64,000 nucleotides of DNA from Paenirhizobium naphthalenivorans (GCF_007992095.1 NZ_BJZP01000004.1:217313-281312), one strand, 5' to 3'. Positions 25,179 through 34,645 are shown, counted from the first letter of the stretch. The notes: generated from the sequence alone by a model not told the origin. Made by a program: numbers and translations.

Positions 25179-26798
25179 ATGGCTTCTGCGACTTCCTCCC
25201 ACCTCGATCCCTCGCTTTTCTGGGTGATGGAGCCCACGAGCGCCGCCCAGTGGCTGACCATTTTGCCGGTGGCCATCGGCCTTGGCTGCGGCGCCGTGCT
25301 GATGATGCTGCGCCATTCGACCCGGCTTCATCCATTGATCGCCATTCCCGGCCTTGCCCTGATGGTGCTGGTCGACATCCTGCTGCTCGCGCATGTCGCG
25401 ACGCAGGGTCCGGTGACGATGATGATGGGCCGCTGGTTGCCGCCCTTCGGCATCGCCTTCACCGTCGACCTGACCGGCGCGCTTCTGGCGCTGACGGCCG
25501 CCATCGTGGCGCTGGCCGGGAGCATCTACGCGCTCGGCGACATCAATACCAGCGGCCGGCGCTATGGTTTCTATCCCTTCCTGATGGTGCTGATGGCCGG
25601 CGTCTCCGGTGCCTTCCTGACCGGCGATATCTTCAATCTCTACGTCTGGTTCGAGGTCCTGCTGATCTCGTCCTTCGGCCTGCTGATCCTCGGCTCCGAG
25701 CGCGAGCAGATCGACGGCGCGCTGAAATACGCGGTGTTGAACCTGATCGGCACGACGCTGTTCCTGATCGCCGTCGGCTATCTCTATGCCATCTTCGGCA
25801 CGCTCAACATGGCCGACATCGCGCAAAAAGCCGGATCCTTGCGCGATAGCGCTCCGTTGCTGACGCTCGGCACGCTGTTCGTCTTCGCCTTTGGCATGAA
25901 GGCTGCGGCCTTCCCGGTCAATTTCTGGCTGCCGGCCTCCTATCACACCCCGCGCATCGTCGTGTCGGCGCTGTTTGCCGGTCTGTTGACCAAGGTCGGC
26001 GTCTACGCCCTGTTGCGCGTCATGGTCATGCTCCTGCCGGTCGAGCGCGAGGCGCTGAGCCTCGTCATTGCAGTCGCCGCAGCACTCACCATGGTGCTCG
26101 GCGCCATGGGGGCGCTGGCCCAGTCCGACATCCGCCGCTTCCTCGGCTTTGTCGTCGTCTCCGGGATTGGCTACATGCTGGCCGGCGCGGCGATCGCCGG
26201 CACCGCCGGCCTGTCGGCGGCGATCTTCTACGCGCTGCATTCGATCGTGCTGATGACCGCGCTCTACCTTCTGGCAGGCGAAGCGGCGCGCCGTGGCGGT
26301 TCCTACAGGCTTGAAAACCTGTCCGGGCTGTGGGCGGCCGGACCCGCCTTTGCCGGTCTCTCGCTTGCGCTGTTCTTCGCCGGCTCCGGCCTGCCGCCGT
26401 TCTCCGGCTTCTGGCCCAAGGCGATGCTGGTCAAGGCATCGCTCGACATTGGCGCCTGGTGGCTGGCCGGAGCTGTTCTCCTTTCCGGCTTCCTCACCAC
26501 GATTGCCTTCGGCCGTGTTTTCCTGCTCGCCTATTGGCGCCCGGCTCCATCCGCCGTTGAGTCTCCTCCCGAGACAGCCGCCGGGTCGCCCATTGGCGAG
26601 GCTGCCGAGGTTGCCGTCGCTGCGCCGACGTCGGCGCGTGCCGCAGCCATGCTGCCCATCCTCGCCCTTTCGGCTCTGGTCGTCTGGTTCGGCCTTTTCC
26701 CCGAGCCGCTGATCGAGCTCAGCCAGCGGGCGGCAATGGGGCTCGCCGACCCCACTGCCTATCTCCAGTCCGTCTTTCCGTCGGGAGGTCAGCCATGA
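25179..26798 (+). CDS. mrpD: Mrp/Pha antiporter subunit D
   Basis: The 539-residue membrane protein is NuoN/NuoM-like, with about 14 membrane segments. Core motifs are visible: MAGVSGAFLTGDIFNLYVWFEV, GMKAAAFPVNFWLPASYHTP and QSDIRRFLGFVVVSGIGYMLAG. It forms the second antiporter-type core of the Mrp complex. It has a slightly extended cytosolic loop near residues 450-475 (Pro/Glu/Ala-rich: SPPETAAGSPIGEAAE). It overlaps mrpE by four bases. Confidence 0.95.
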   Translation: MASATSSHLDPSLFWVMEPTSAAQWLTILPVAIGLGCGAVLMMLRHSTRLHPLIAIPGLALMVLVDILLLAHVATQGPVTMMMGRWLPPFGIAFTVDLTGALLALTAAIVALAGSIYALGDINTSGRRYGFYPFLMVLMAGVSGAFLTGDIFNLYVWFEVLLISSFGLLILGSEREQIDGALKYAVLNLIGTTLFLIAVGYLYAIFGTLNMADIAQKAGSLRDSAPLLTLGTLFVFAFGMKAAAFPVNFWLPASYHTPRIVVSALFAGLLTKVGVYALLRVMVMLLPVEREALSLVIAVAAALTMVLGAMGALAQSDIRRFLGFVVVSGIGYMLAGAAIAGTAGLSAAIFYALHSIVLMTALYLLAGEAARRGGSYRLENLSGLWAAGPAFAGLSLALFFAGSGLPPFSGFWPKAMLVKASLDIGAWWLAGAVLLSGFLTTIAFGRVFLLAYWRPAPSAVESPPETAAGSPIGEAAEVAVAAPTSARAAAMLPILALSALVVWFGLFPEPLIELSQRAAMGLADPTAYLQSVFPSGGQP

Positions 26799-27268
26799 TC
26801 CTCTATGCCATCAACCTCCTCATGGCCATCGTCTGGGCGGCGATCACCGGCAGCGCTTCGCTGTACAACCTGGTCTTTGGCTTCCTTCTCTCCACGTTGG
26901 CGCTTGGTGTGATCCGCGACCAGATCAACGGCACCGGCTATATCCGCCGGGCTCTGCGCGTCGCCTCGCTCATCTGGCTGTTCTTCATTGAACTGGCGAA
27001 GTCGGCCTTCAAGGTCGCCATCATGGTGGTTAGCCCAAATCTCGAAATCAAGCCGGGCATCTTCGCCTATCCGCTGACGGTGACGCGTGATTTCGAGATC
27101 ACCCTGCTCGCCAATCTCATCACGCTGACGCCCGGTACGCTGTCGGTCGATGTCTCCGACGACAAGAGCGTGCTATACGTCCATGCCATCGACTGCTCCG
27201 ATCCGGAGGGCACGCGTCGCGAGATCGCCGAAGGCTTCGAGCGCAAGATCCGGGAGGCCTTCGCATGA
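26795..27268 (+). CDS. mrpE: Mrp/Pha antiporter subunit E
   Basis: The 157-residue protein has two N-terminal membrane segments and the MnhE cytosolic part with [35 protein letters not shown] and [12 protein letters not shown], all typical. It is a small subunit of the Mrp complex. The gene overlaps both neighbours by four bases. Confidence 0.95.
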   Translation: MILYAINLLMAIVWAAITGSASLYNLVFGFLLSTLALGVIRDQINGTGYIRRALRVASLIWLFFIELAKSAFKVAIMVVSPNLEIKPGIFAYPLTVTRDFEITLLANLITLTPGTLSVDVSDDKSVLYVHAIDCSDPEGTRREIAEGFERKIREAFA

Positions 27269-27714
27269 TTTCGCCGGAAAGCATCATCGCGACCGTCTGC
27301 AATTTCGCCCTGGTCGTTCTCAGCCTCTCCTTTTTCCTGACCGTCTATCGCGTGGTGAAGGGGCCGACGCTGCCCGACCGGGTTCTCGCGCTTGACATGC
27401 TGGTCGGTATCGCCATCGGCTTCATTGCCGTAATCGCCATCCGCACCGGCTACACGCTCTATATCGACATCGCCATCTCGCTTGGCCTGGTCGGCTTCCT
27501 TGCGACCGTCGCCTTCGCCCGCTTCATTCTGGCGCGCGGCGTGGTTGGCGAGCGTCCGCTGGAGGACGCTCCGGTGCTGCGCCCGCAAGTGGCCAAGGCG
27601 AAGGGTGGCAAGAAGATCAAGCCCGTTGCTTCCACCGCGGCTACACCCGCACCGGCCAAGCCGCGCGGCGGCAAGAAGGCCAGCGCTCCGGCCAAGACAG
27701 GGGGAAAGAAATGA
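27265..27714 (+). CDS. mrpF: Mrp/Pha antiporter subunit F with a Lys/Ala/Pro-rich tail
   Basis: Residues 1-95 form the normal three-helix MnhF unit ([36 protein letters not shown], partly quoted). Residues from about 100 to 149 add a basic tail ([34 protein letters not shown]) that standard MrpF proteins of 85-95 residues lack. Rhizobial PhaF proteins sometimes carry such tails, in my recollection. The tail is probably cytosolic and flexible. The stop overlaps the mrpG start. Confidence 0.9.
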   Translation: MISPESIIATVCNFALVVLSLSFFLTVYRVVKGPTLPDRVLALDMLVGIAIGFIAVIAIRTGYTLYIDIAISLGLVGFLATVAFARFILARGVVGERPLEDAPVLRPQVAKAKGGKKIKPVASTAATPAPAKPRGGKKASAPAKTGGKK

Positions 27715-28055
27715 TCGCCTACGCCACAGCCCTGTTCACCGCGTCGCTGATCGTCGGCGGCGCGCTCTTTGCGCTGGTCGCCGCGATCGGCCTGAACCGT
27801 TTTCCCGATCTTTATACCCGCATGCACGCTGCCTCAAAGGCCGGCACGGTTGGCTCCGGCCTGCTTCTGCTGGCTGTCGGTCTGCACGCTGGCGACCTTG
27901 CCACCTTCTCGCGCGCCATCGCCGGTTTCTTTTTCTTCATCCTGACGGCGCCGGTTTCCGCCCATCTGCTGGCCAAGGCGGCGCATCAGGTCGGCTACAA
28001 GCTGTCACCCGTCTCGGTGCTGGACGAGTTGAAGGGTAAGGACGGCTTGGGCTGA
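27711..28055 (+). CDS. mrpG: Mrp/Pha antiporter subunit G
   Basis: The 114-residue protein has three membrane segments and the MnhG signature [24 protein letters not shown], plus [15 protein letters not shown]. It is the last subunit of the operon, so all seven Mrp subunits are present. No clear terminator was found after it. Confidence 0.95.
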   Translation: MIAYATALFTASLIVGGALFALVAAIGLNRFPDLYTRMHAASKAGTVGSGLLLLAVGLHAGDLATFSRAIAGFFFFILTAPVSAHLLAKAAHQVGYKLSPVSVLDELKGKDGLG

Positions 28056-28510
28056 CGCACACCGGCGCGGCAAGTAAATCCCGATGGTTGTCTGCAATTT
28101 TTTCGGGTATTCGCGCGGCCTTTGTATTTGTGGCAAGTCGAATATTGGCGGTGCTTAAGCTAAAGCGCCTTTCCCTCCCCATTTCTGGTGAAAAATATTT
28201 CGTGGATTTTTGACGGAATAATGATAACCAGAATTTAGAGCACTGATCTCGCGGACTTGGTTTGACGCGCGCGCTCAATTCCCGAGCGGAAGTTGTATTC
28301 ACAACGCTTCTCTTGTCGGGTGTTCAGCCGAGCTACGACCGTAGAGGATCTTTTGAAGCAAAATGCCAAGCATCTGGCCCGGGATCTAGGGGTGGATCTC
28401 ATGTCGACAACGACAAGGCTGATGCGACGTTTTTTGTTTCTTTGCTTTAACGAGTGGCGCCTGCCTTGCGGCGGCGCCTGGCAAGCACAGTTGAACAGGA
28501 GTTCATTGAA
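28056..28510. other. Upstream region of mucR
   Basis: AT-rich sequence with several T-runs (for example the GAAAAATATTTCGTGGATTTTTGACGG type stretch near 28190-28220) precedes mucR. MucR/Ros proteins bind AT-rich sites and commonly regulate their own genes, so autoregulation is likely. No gene is convincing in this stretch; the first in-frame ATG with a good AGGAG is that of mucR itself. Confidence 0.45.
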
Positions 28511-28939
28511 ATGACAGAAAACGCTCATGGCGCCAGCCATGAACTGCTGGTGGAGCTGACCGCCGACATCGTTTCGGCCTATGTCAGCAACCATGTGGTT
28601 CCCGCTGGCGATATCGCCAACCTCATTGCCGATGTGCATTCGGCGTTGAGCAATACGTCATCGCCGGCTCCGGTCGTCTCGATCGTCGAAAAGCAGAAGC
28701 CCGCCGTCGCCGTGCGCAAGTCCATCCAGGACGACCAGATCATCTGCCTGGAATGCGGCGGCGCCTTCAAGTCGCTGAAGCGCCACCTGATGACCCACCA
28801 CAATCTCGGTCCGGAAGAATACCGCGACAAGTGGGATCTTCCCATCGACTATCCGATGGTCGCTCCGGCCTATGCCGAAGCGCGCTCGCGTCTGGCCAAG
28901 GAAATGGGTCTCGGCCAGCGCCGCAAGCGCGGTAAGTGA
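28511..28939 (+). CDS. mucR: MucR/Ros family zinc-finger transcriptional regulator
   Basis: The 142-residue protein has the N-terminal oligomerisation part ([28 protein letters not shown]) and the prokaryotic C2H2 zinc finger [19 protein letters not shown] (about 80-98), followed by [21 protein letters not shown] and a basic C-terminus. MucR is a global heterochromatin-like regulator in rhizobia and related bacteria, controlling exopolysaccharide, motility and virulence genes. AGGAG lies nine bases before the ATG. A strong terminator follows. Confidence 0.95.
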   Translation: MTENAHGASHELLVELTADIVSAYVSNHVVPAGDIANLIADVHSALSNTSSPAPVVSIVEKQKPAVAVRKSIQDDQIICLECGGAFKSLKRHLMTHHNLGPEEYRDKWDLPIDYPMVAPAYAEARSRLAKEMGLGQRRKRGK

Positions 28940-28985
28940 TCAGAGAAGCCGCGTCGGCCCTCAGGGTCGGCCGCGCACGATCGAC

Positions 28986-29012
28986 AACCGGGCCTCGCGG
29001 CCCGGTTTTTTT
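28986..29012 (+). terminator. Rho-independent terminator of mucR
   Basis: AACCGGGCC-TCGC-GGCCCGGTT forms a perfect stem followed by a T-run to 29012. It lies about 50 bases after the mucR stop. Confidence 0.92.
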
Positions 29013-29167
29013 ATGGCTGATTTTGAGGAAATAAATCCTCATATTATTTTCAATCTGACGTAATTTCTGAGCAAAAACAGTTGAAACGTGTCGATGCCGA
29101 CCCTTTCAACATCCTCATTTTCTGCTAGAGGTGTATGAATTAATTCCTATCAACTGGGAGTGATCGT

Positions 29168-29578
29168 ATGCCGTCTGAATTGCCTCTTTCCCCGGCATCG
29201 GGGCTGAAAACAGTGTCCCCGGAAACTCTCGTCTCCCGATCCGTACCCTCGGCCCTGTCCGATCGGCGCCTTGTCTGCCTTGTCGTGCGCCAGATCACCT
29301 CCGAGCTGCTGGCGCTGACCGGCGAACCCGGCGAGGTTGGACGCGCCCGGCGACGGGCTTGTTGCCATGTGCGACAGATATCCATGTATGTCTGTCATGT
29401 GGCCCTCTCCATGTCCTATGGCGACATCGCCGAATGCTTCTGCGTCGATCGCACCACGGTCACCCATGCCTGCCATATGGTCGAGAACCGGCGTGACGAT
29501 CCGGGCTTCGACATCTTCGTCGGCACCGTCGAGCGGCTGGCCGAGGCGGTCGGTATGGTCGCCGGGAGGTCGGTATGA
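29168..29578 (+). CDS. DnaA C-terminal-domain (domain IV-like) protein
   Basis: The 136-residue protein has a DnaA domain IV-type helix-turn-helix (about 55-115): RRRACCHVRQISMYVCHVALSMSYGDIAECFCVDRTTVTHACHMVE (partly quoted), matching the QIAMYL...DRTTVxHA pattern of DnaA's DnaA-box binding domain. It lacks the AAA+ domain, so it cannot act as an initiator on its own. Five cysteines in the domain are unusual. It overlaps the DUF6456 gene by four bases, so the two are cotranscribed. A role in regulation or replication control is possible; the function is unknown. Confidence 0.75.
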   Translation: MPSELPLSPASGLKTVSPETLVSRSVPSALSDRRLVCLVVRQITSELLALTGEPGEVGRARRRACCHVRQISMYVCHVALSMSYGDIAECFCVDRTTVTHACHMVENRRDDPGFDIFVGTVERLAEAVGMVAGRSV

Positions 29579-30387
29579 GCGGGCCCGGCCGGACGCCGGC
29601 CGAACGGCGGCTGCTATTGCGCGTCCTGCGGCTCTCGTTGCGTGGCCCGCTTTCGGTCGTGGCCGACGAGGGCGGTGCGCTGCATCTCGCGAGTGCCGAC
29701 ATGGAGATCAGGAACGTGCCGCAGCGCCTGCTGCGCGATCTGGTGGCCGACGGGTTGATCCTGCGCGACGGGCTGCGGATCCGGGCCGGCGAGGGGGCGG
29801 CAACCTACCTCCGCCGTGCCCTGGCTGAACCCGGCGGGGAGGCCTTTCTCGAACAGCACCGCGTGACGGTGGGCGAAACCCTTGTTGAAGAGGGGGAGCG
29901 CCGTCCGGTGCGGCGCAATCTCGCCGAATCCCCCCTGTCGGGCCTTGCCCGGCTGAAGGATCGCTCCGGCGCCGCCTATTACGCCGAGGAGGCGATCGCC
30001 GCCGGTGAGAGACTGGCCGCCGATTTCGAGCGGGCCGGGCTACAGCCACGCATCACCGCCTCCTGGGAGCCCCGGCTGTCGAGCAAGGTGCGGGGTGCTG
30101 CGCCGTCATCCGTCGAGATCGCCGATTCGGCGCTCGGTGCCCGCGCCCGGGTGAGCGCGGCGATCGAGGCCATGGGGCCGGAACTCGCGGGCGTCGCGCT
30201 CGATGTCTGCTGCTTCATGAAGGGGCTGGAGACGGTCGAGCGCGAGCGCCAGTGGCCGGCTCGGTCCGCCAAGCTCATGCTGCGTACAGCACTTCTGGCG
30301 CTTGCCCGCCACTACGCCCCGCCGCCCGCCGGAGAGGGCCGCAGCCGCCATCATTGGGGTGTCGAGGGGTATCGGCCGGAGTTCTGA
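29575..30387 (+). CDS. DUF6456 domain-containing protein
   Basis: The 270-residue protein has an N-terminal winged-helix-like part (AERRLLLRVLRLSLRGPLSVV, then VPQRLLRDLVADGLI) and the DUF6456 C-terminal domain (about 125-245: SPLSGLARLKDRSGAAYYAEEAIAAGERLAADFERAGL, LDVCCFMKGLETVERERQWPARSAKLMLRTALLALARHY, partly quoted). DUF6456 proteins are common in rhizobia and uncharacterised. Coupling to the DnaA-C protein hints at a shared DNA-binding role. Confidence 0.75.
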   Translation: MSGPGRTPAERRLLLRVLRLSLRGPLSVVADEGGALHLASADMEIRNVPQRLLRDLVADGLILRDGLRIRAGEGAATYLRRALAEPGGEAFLEQHRVTVGETLVEEGERRPVRRNLAESPLSGLARLKDRSGAAYYAEEAIAAGERLAADFERAGLQPRITASWEPRLSSKVRGAAPSSVEIADSALGARARVSAAIEAMGPELAGVALDVCCFMKGLETVERERQWPARSAKLMLRTALLALARHYAPPPAGEGRSRHHWGVEGYRPEF

Positions 30388-30400
30388 GGGGCGCCGTTCT

Positions 30401-30817
30401 CTAGATCAGCCGTCTGGCCGCTTCCTCGCGGATGCGCTGGATCATTGAGCGCAGGCCGTTGGCGCGCTGGGCCGAAAGGTGCTCGATCAGGCCGAGCCGG
30501 GAAAACAGTTCGATCGCGTCGAAGGCGACGATCTCCGAGGCGTGCTTTCCCGAATAGGCGGTCAGCACGATCGCCACCAGGCCGCGGACGATATGGGCGT
30601 CCGAATCGCCGGAAAAGTCGATCACCGGGTCCTTGCCCTCGTGCGGATGGCTTGAGAGCCAGACCTGGCTGGCGCAGCCCTTGACCTTGTTCTCCGCCGT
30701 TTTTTCCTCATCCGGCAGGTCTGGTAGCGCCTTGCCGAGCTCCATGACATAGCGCATCCGGTCCTCCCAGTCGTCCAGGAAGGCGAAATCCTCGGTCATC
30801 TGCTCAAGCGTCGTCAT
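30401..30817 (-). CDS. sufE: SufE family sulfur-acceptor protein
   Basis: The 138-residue protein is a complete SufE. It has YVMELGKALPDLP, then KVKGCASQVW carrying the active Cys48 that accepts persulfide sulfur from the cysteine desulfurase SufS, and the C-terminal SAQRANGLRSMIQRIRE. It supports Fe-S cluster assembly. Location away from a suf operon is normal in rhizobia. It converges on the DUF6456 gene. Confidence 0.92.
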   Translation of the reverse strand: MTTLEQMTEDFAFLDDWEDRMRYVMELGKALPDLPDEEKTAENKVKGCASQVWLSSHPHEGKDPVIDFSGDSDAHIVRGLVAIVLTAYSGKHASEIVAFDAIELFSRLGLIEHLSAQRANGLRSMIQRIREEAARRLI

Positions 30818-30911
30818 CGTGCGTCACATCCGGTTCAGGCAACAGTCCGCCCCGGTATAGGCGATCCGCTCGGTCATTTGAACCTTTGCGGCGGGGGACG
30901 GCGGGAAAAAG

Positions 30912-30941
30912 AAAAACCGCGAGGACACGGGGTCCTCGCGG
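30912..30941 (-). terminator. Rho-independent terminator after the DUF5330 gene
   Basis: A perfect 10-bp inverted repeat CCGCGAGGAC-ACGGG-GTCCTCGCGG has five T on the minus strand (complement of 30912-30916). It lies between the DUF5330 gene and sufE in the minus-strand reading direction, so the two are separate transcripts. Confidence 0.85.
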
Positions 30942-31113
30942 CTCGGCAAAAGGCCGAAGTTTCCTGTGGGACAGGCAGACAGGCAACCGAGCATCGTCGC
31001 CCATAGGGCCGAGAGATGCTCCGACGCAAGCGGAAGGCCAAGGCCGGCGAAGGGCCTCGGGAATTCTTGGGGATACCGGACCTTGTGGCCGCGGCGGTCG
31101 GTGCCGGCGTCTC

Positions 31114-31572
31114 TTACGACTTCGGCGGGGTGTAGGGTTTGGGGCCTTTGCCGGTCTTCGGCCTGGGTGAGGGGATGACGGTTCCGGTGATGACGACGTC
31201 GGTGGCGGGCGCTGCCTCGGCGGGCGCGGCTTCCGCCGTCAGCGACGGGTGGGCAGCCGTCGTCTCGTCGCTGCCACCAAGCTGGCTGTCGAGGATCTGG
31301 TAGGCGACCAGCGCTCCCTCGCGGGCCCGCTCTCCGAGAACCTGAAGGGTTTCTGCACCCTTTTCACAGACATCCGGCTTTTCGGTGCAGATGGCGGAGA
31401 GATACTGATAGGCGTCCGTCACCACGGCGATGGCGTCGCCCATAGCCAGGCGCTGCTCGCCGGCGGCCTCATCTGCGGGCCGGCCGCTGAAGAAGGACAG
31501 CACCACCAGCGTCATCGCGCACCAGAACGTTCCCTTGATCAGAAACCACATCGTCTTCACCAATCCCATCAT
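31114..31572 (-). CDS. DUF5330 domain-containing protein
   Basis: The 152-residue protein has one N-terminal membrane helix (MWFLIKGTFWCAMTLVVLSFF), then a soluble part with paired cysteines (AICTEKPDVCEKGAETLQVLGERAREG), and a Pro/Ala/Lys-rich tail. It matches the DUF5330 family of rhizobia and is probably a periplasm-facing membrane protein of unknown function. Confidence 0.78.
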   Translation of the reverse strand: MMGLVKTMWFLIKGTFWCAMTLVVLSFFSGRPADEAAGEQRLAMGDAIAVVTDAYQYLSAICTEKPDVCEKGAETLQVLGERAREGALVAYQILDSQLGGSDETTAAHPSLTAEAAPAEAAPATDVVITGTVIPSPRPKTGKGPKPYTPPKS

Positions 31573-32006
31573 GCCCGTTTCATTCGGGTCTCGCCGGGTT
31601 GCTCCCGACTTGTGGCGTCAAGCTATCGGCGGGGTGCAAAGATCGCTTTGCAAAAGCCATTCGGGTTTGTTTCAAATTTGAACGAAATACGGATCTTCCG
31701 CCGTTTGCCGTCCATTTCGCTCAAACTTTAGCGAGTGCCGTTAAGCATAAATGTGGCGGTCGGCCGGTAATCCACGGCTTTCCGGCGCGGGGGCTGGACA
31801 CAATTCTTAACGCAATTGGGAAAACGCAGACAAATCCGCTGCTTACGCCCCGTTAACCACGTTGGAGGAAGCATGCTCCATGTGTGCCAAACTGGGCCTC
31901 TATAGGGCCTCCTCAGGCTTCCGAAAGGGGTAGCCTTATCTTTTCCTTAAGCGCGGCGGGCCTAAAGTTGGGCCTCTGAAAACGAAGCATTTCGCGGATT
32001 TAAAGC
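31573..32006. other. Intergenic region between DUF5330 and the histidine kinase
   Basis: No gene is convincing. The region probably holds divergent promoters for DUF5330 (minus) and the kinase (plus). Several TTAA-containing half sites resembling CtrA boxes are scattered here (near 31740, 31808 and 31853), but none forms a good TTAA-N7-TTAA pair. Confidence 0.4.
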
Positions 32007-33554
32007 GTGCTGGTATTGCGTAAAATGGCTGATAAGGCGAAGGCGGTTCCCGATCGCATGGCCGGCTGGTGCCTGGCGTCGGTGACGGGCGTGGAGCCTG
32101 GCGATCCGCGCGACGTCGCGGCGTTGCGCCGCCTTGCCATGGGCTCGGCCGTATTGCTGGTCGCCGTCCCCGGCGTGCTCTCTTTCTATTATGGCGCGGC
32201 GATCGCGCTGCCGCTCGGCTTTGCCGCCGTCGTCTCGCTCTTCCTCGTCTGCGCTGTGGTGCTGATCTCGCTTGGCCGCCCGACGGTGCAGGCCGTCGCT
32301 CCGGCCATCGATGAGTCGTCGCGCGTCTCGCCGCTCGATCTGTGCCCGGGTCTCATCCTCACTCTCGATCCCGCAGGCATCGTGCATGAGTCGGCCGGCC
32401 GCGACAGCGCCCTGTTCCTGTCCTTTCTGCGCGATCCCTTCGGCCGGCCGTTTGCCGAGCAGGTCCATGTCTCCGACCGCATCGCCTTCGTCCAGGCACT
32501 CGACGAGCTGCGCCAGGGCGCCGATGCCGTCGTTATCGACCTGCGCCTCCACCGCCCGGTGATCGGCATCGATCAGGCCCAGTTCATGAACGTGCGCATG
32601 GACATGACCGCAACGCGCGGCTCCGACGGCGAGCTGTCCGGCGTCTATGCCCAGTTGCTCGACATCGCCGGCGAAATCTCGATCCGTGCCGACGCCAGCC
32701 TGAAGGAAGACGAGGCGGTCGCCGCCCACGAGGCCAAGTCGCGCTTCCTCGCCGCCGTCAGTCATGAGCTGCGCACCCCGCTCAATGCCATTCTCGGCTT
32801 TTCCGACATCCTCGCCGGCGAGTATTTCGGCAAGCTGGAAAACGACCGTCAGCGTGAATATGTCCAGCTGATCCGCCAGTCGGGCGCCCATCTGCTCGCC
32901 GTCGTCAACGCCATGCTCGACATGTCGAAGATCGAGGCCGGCCGCTACGAACTCATGCTGGAGCCGTTTGTGATCGCCGAGGCGGTCCATGAATGTGAGA
33001 AAATGCTGTCGTTGCAGGCCGGCAACAGGGGCGTTACACTGACCAGTCGCATTGCCCGGGGTCTTGGCGAGGTGGTCGCCGACCAGCGCGCCGTACGTCA
33101 GGTCTTGATCAATCTGGTCGGCAATGCCATCAAGTTCACCGAGGCGGGCGGCGCCGTGATGGTCGATGCGAGCCGCGATGGCTGCGACCTGAAGATCGTC
33201 GTCTCCGACACTGGTATCGGCATCGCGCCGGAAAAAATGGAGCTGATCGGGCGGCCCTTCACCCAGGTCCACAACGATCTGAGCCGTGGCTATGAGGGAT
33301 CGGGCCTCGGCCTGTCGCTGGTCAAGGGACTGACCGCCCTGCATGGCGGTTCGTTCCTGATGGAAAGCCGTCCGGGCGAGGGCACGGTGGTCACCGTTCG
33401 TCTGCCTGCCGATGGCTCGGGCGCTGGCGCGGATGCCGCCGGCGAGCACAACACGGTCGAATTCCCGCCGCGGCTGAAGCCGGTGGATCGTCCGGCCGTG
33501 AAGGAAAGCGAGAGAGAGACTGTGTATGACGAAGCGAAAGCGAAAATCGCCTGA
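32007..33554 (+). CDS. Membrane-associated sensor histidine kinase
   Basis: The protein of up to 515 residues has two hydrophobic segments (about 47-64 and 68-90), a PAS-like sensor (about 110-225), a dimerisation/phosphoacceptor helix with His253 in FLAAVSHELRTPLNAILGF, and an HATPase domain with the N box (INLVGNAIKFTEAGG), G1 (VVSDTGIGIAPE), F (MELIGRPFTQV) and G2 (GSGLGLSLVKGL) boxes. No response regulator is nearby, so the partner is unknown; the H-box looks like the PleC/PdhS type common in alphaproteobacteria. The GTG at 32007 or the ATG at 32025 could start it; neither has a strong ribosome binding site. The 3' end overlaps the next gene by 29 bases. Confidence 0.88.
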   Translation: MLVLRKMADKAKAVPDRMAGWCLASVTGVEPGDPRDVAALRRLAMGSAVLLVAVPGVLSFYYGAAIALPLGFAAVVSLFLVCAVVLISLGRPTVQAVAPAIDESSRVSPLDLCPGLILTLDPAGIVHESAGRDSALFLSFLRDPFGRPFAEQVHVSDRIAFVQALDELRQGADAVVIDLRLHRPVIGIDQAQFMNVRMDMTATRGSDGELSGVYAQLLDIAGEISIRADASLKEDEAVAAHEAKSRFLAAVSHELRTPLNAILGFSDILAGEYFGKLENDRQREYVQLIRQSGAHLLAVVNAMLDMSKIEAGRYELMLEPFVIAEAVHECEKMLSLQAGNRGVTLTSRIARGLGEVVADQRAVRQVLINLVGNAIKFTEAGGAVMVDASRDGCDLKIVVSDTGIGIAPEKMELIGRPFTQVHNDLSRGYEGSGLGLSLVKGLTALHGGSFLMESRPGEGTVVTVRLPADGSGAGADAAGEHNTVEFPPRLKPVDRPAVKESERETVYDEAKAKIA

Positions 33555-34497
33555 GAGGAAGCCGGCACCGCGCGCGGTCGCCGTTCTGCTCAATGGCGTT
33601 GGCGCGCTGGCACGCCTCGTCGGCCGCTATCCGCGGTCGGTGGGCGGGTTCGCGGCGTTTTCCGTCGCCTTCGGTTTCGTCGCCGCCAATGCCCTGTGGT
33701 ACCAGCCGGGCTATCATCCATCGCCGATCTTCTCGACCCGCGACGTCAGCGATTTCAACGCACTCGCCGGTGTGACGCGTCACGCCCAGCTCGAGCCCGG
33801 TTCCGGCGCCGTCACCTCCTTCAAGATCGAGCGCGAAGACGCCAGTACCCCGGCCGCAGCCTCGCAAGCTGAAGCCGAAGTCGCTTCGCCAGCGCCGGTG
33901 GCAACGCCGCTGGCGTCGTCCGCTGCCGGCGACGTGGACAATGCCGGCCTGGTCGTCGCTGTACAGCAGGAGCTTGGACGGCGGGGTCTCTATGACGGTG
34001 CAGCCGATGGCGTCATCGGTCCGCGTACCGAAGCAGCGGTCGGCGTTTTCCAGAAATCGGTCGGCGTCGAGGCGAATGGTCTCGTCAGCCCGGAACTGCT
34101 CGACCTCCTCAAGCTCGACCGCGGCGTCACCGCCGCCGTGCCGAAGAGCCGTCCGGTCGAGGACCTGAGCGCCGGGGCGGTCGACCCGGTCGCCGCCGCG
34201 ATCCGCAACGCCAACAAGATCGTCGTCACCGCGCCGGTTGCGAAAGCCCCCGTCAGGGTCACGCCGCCGGCCGCCGTCCCGGTCTCCATAAGCGGTACGG
34301 CCGCCGATGCGGCTCTTGTCATGGAGATCCAGCGGGGGTTGGCCAACATCGCCTATACGGATGTCACCGTCGATGGCGTGGCGGGTGCGCAGACGCGCGC
34401 CGCCATTCGTCGCTTCGAGCGGCATTACCGCCTGCCGGAGACCGGTGAGCCAAGCGCCACTGTACTCAAGAAGCTGCGCGACATCGGCGCGCTTTGA
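33526..34497 (+). CDS. Membrane-anchored protein with two peptidoglycan-binding domains
   Basis: The 323-residue protein has a basic N-terminus, a membrane helix at about 40-58 (VGGFAAFSVAFGFVAANAL), and two PG_binding_1 repeats: about 145-205 (AVQQELGRRGLYDGAADGVIGPRTEAAVGVFQKSVGVEANG) and about 262-320 (MEIQRGLANIAYTDVTVDGVAGAQTRAAIRRFERHYRLPETG), partly quoted. It probably ties the cell wall to the inner membrane. Overlap with the kinase gene suggests cotranscription and a role in envelope sensing. Confidence 0.85.
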   Translation: MTKRKRKSPERKPAPRAVAVLLNGVGALARLVGRYPRSVGGFAAFSVAFGFVAANALWYQPGYHPSPIFSTRDVSDFNALAGVTRHAQLEPGSGAVTSFKIEREDASTPAAASQAEAEVASPAPVATPLASSAAGDVDNAGLVVAVQQELGRRGLYDGAADGVIGPRTEAAVGVFQKSVGVEANGLVSPELLDLLKLDRGVTAAVPKSRPVEDLSAGAVDPVAAAIRNANKIVVTAPVAKAPVRVTPPAAVPVSISGTAADAALVMEIQRGLANIAYTDVTVDGVAGAQTRAAIRRFERHYRLPETGEPSATVLKKLRDIGAL

Positions 34498-34645
34498 CCG
34501 GTCCGCAAGCGCGCGCCTGCCTGAGGGCCTGTCGACGCCGCAAGTCCTGCGGCGGCGCACAATAAGAAGTATTCTCACTTATTAGCAGATATGCAAATTC
34601 TTAACGTTGACAAGTCATAGTAGCGCCCGTGGGAGGATTGCGCCT

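Noticed and set aside
25062..26240. Minus-strand open frame of 392 residues opposite mrpD
   Set aside because: mrpD is complete with NuoN-like motifs; the antisense frame has no domain.
31740..31860. TTAA-rich half sites as possible CtrA boxes upstream of the histidine kinase
   Set aside because: None forms a proper TTAA-N7-TTAA pair.
31962..33593. Minus-strand open frame of 543 residues opposite the histidine kinase
   Set aside because: The kinase carries all H, N, G1, F and G2 boxes; the antisense translation is Asp/Arg-rich shadow sequence.
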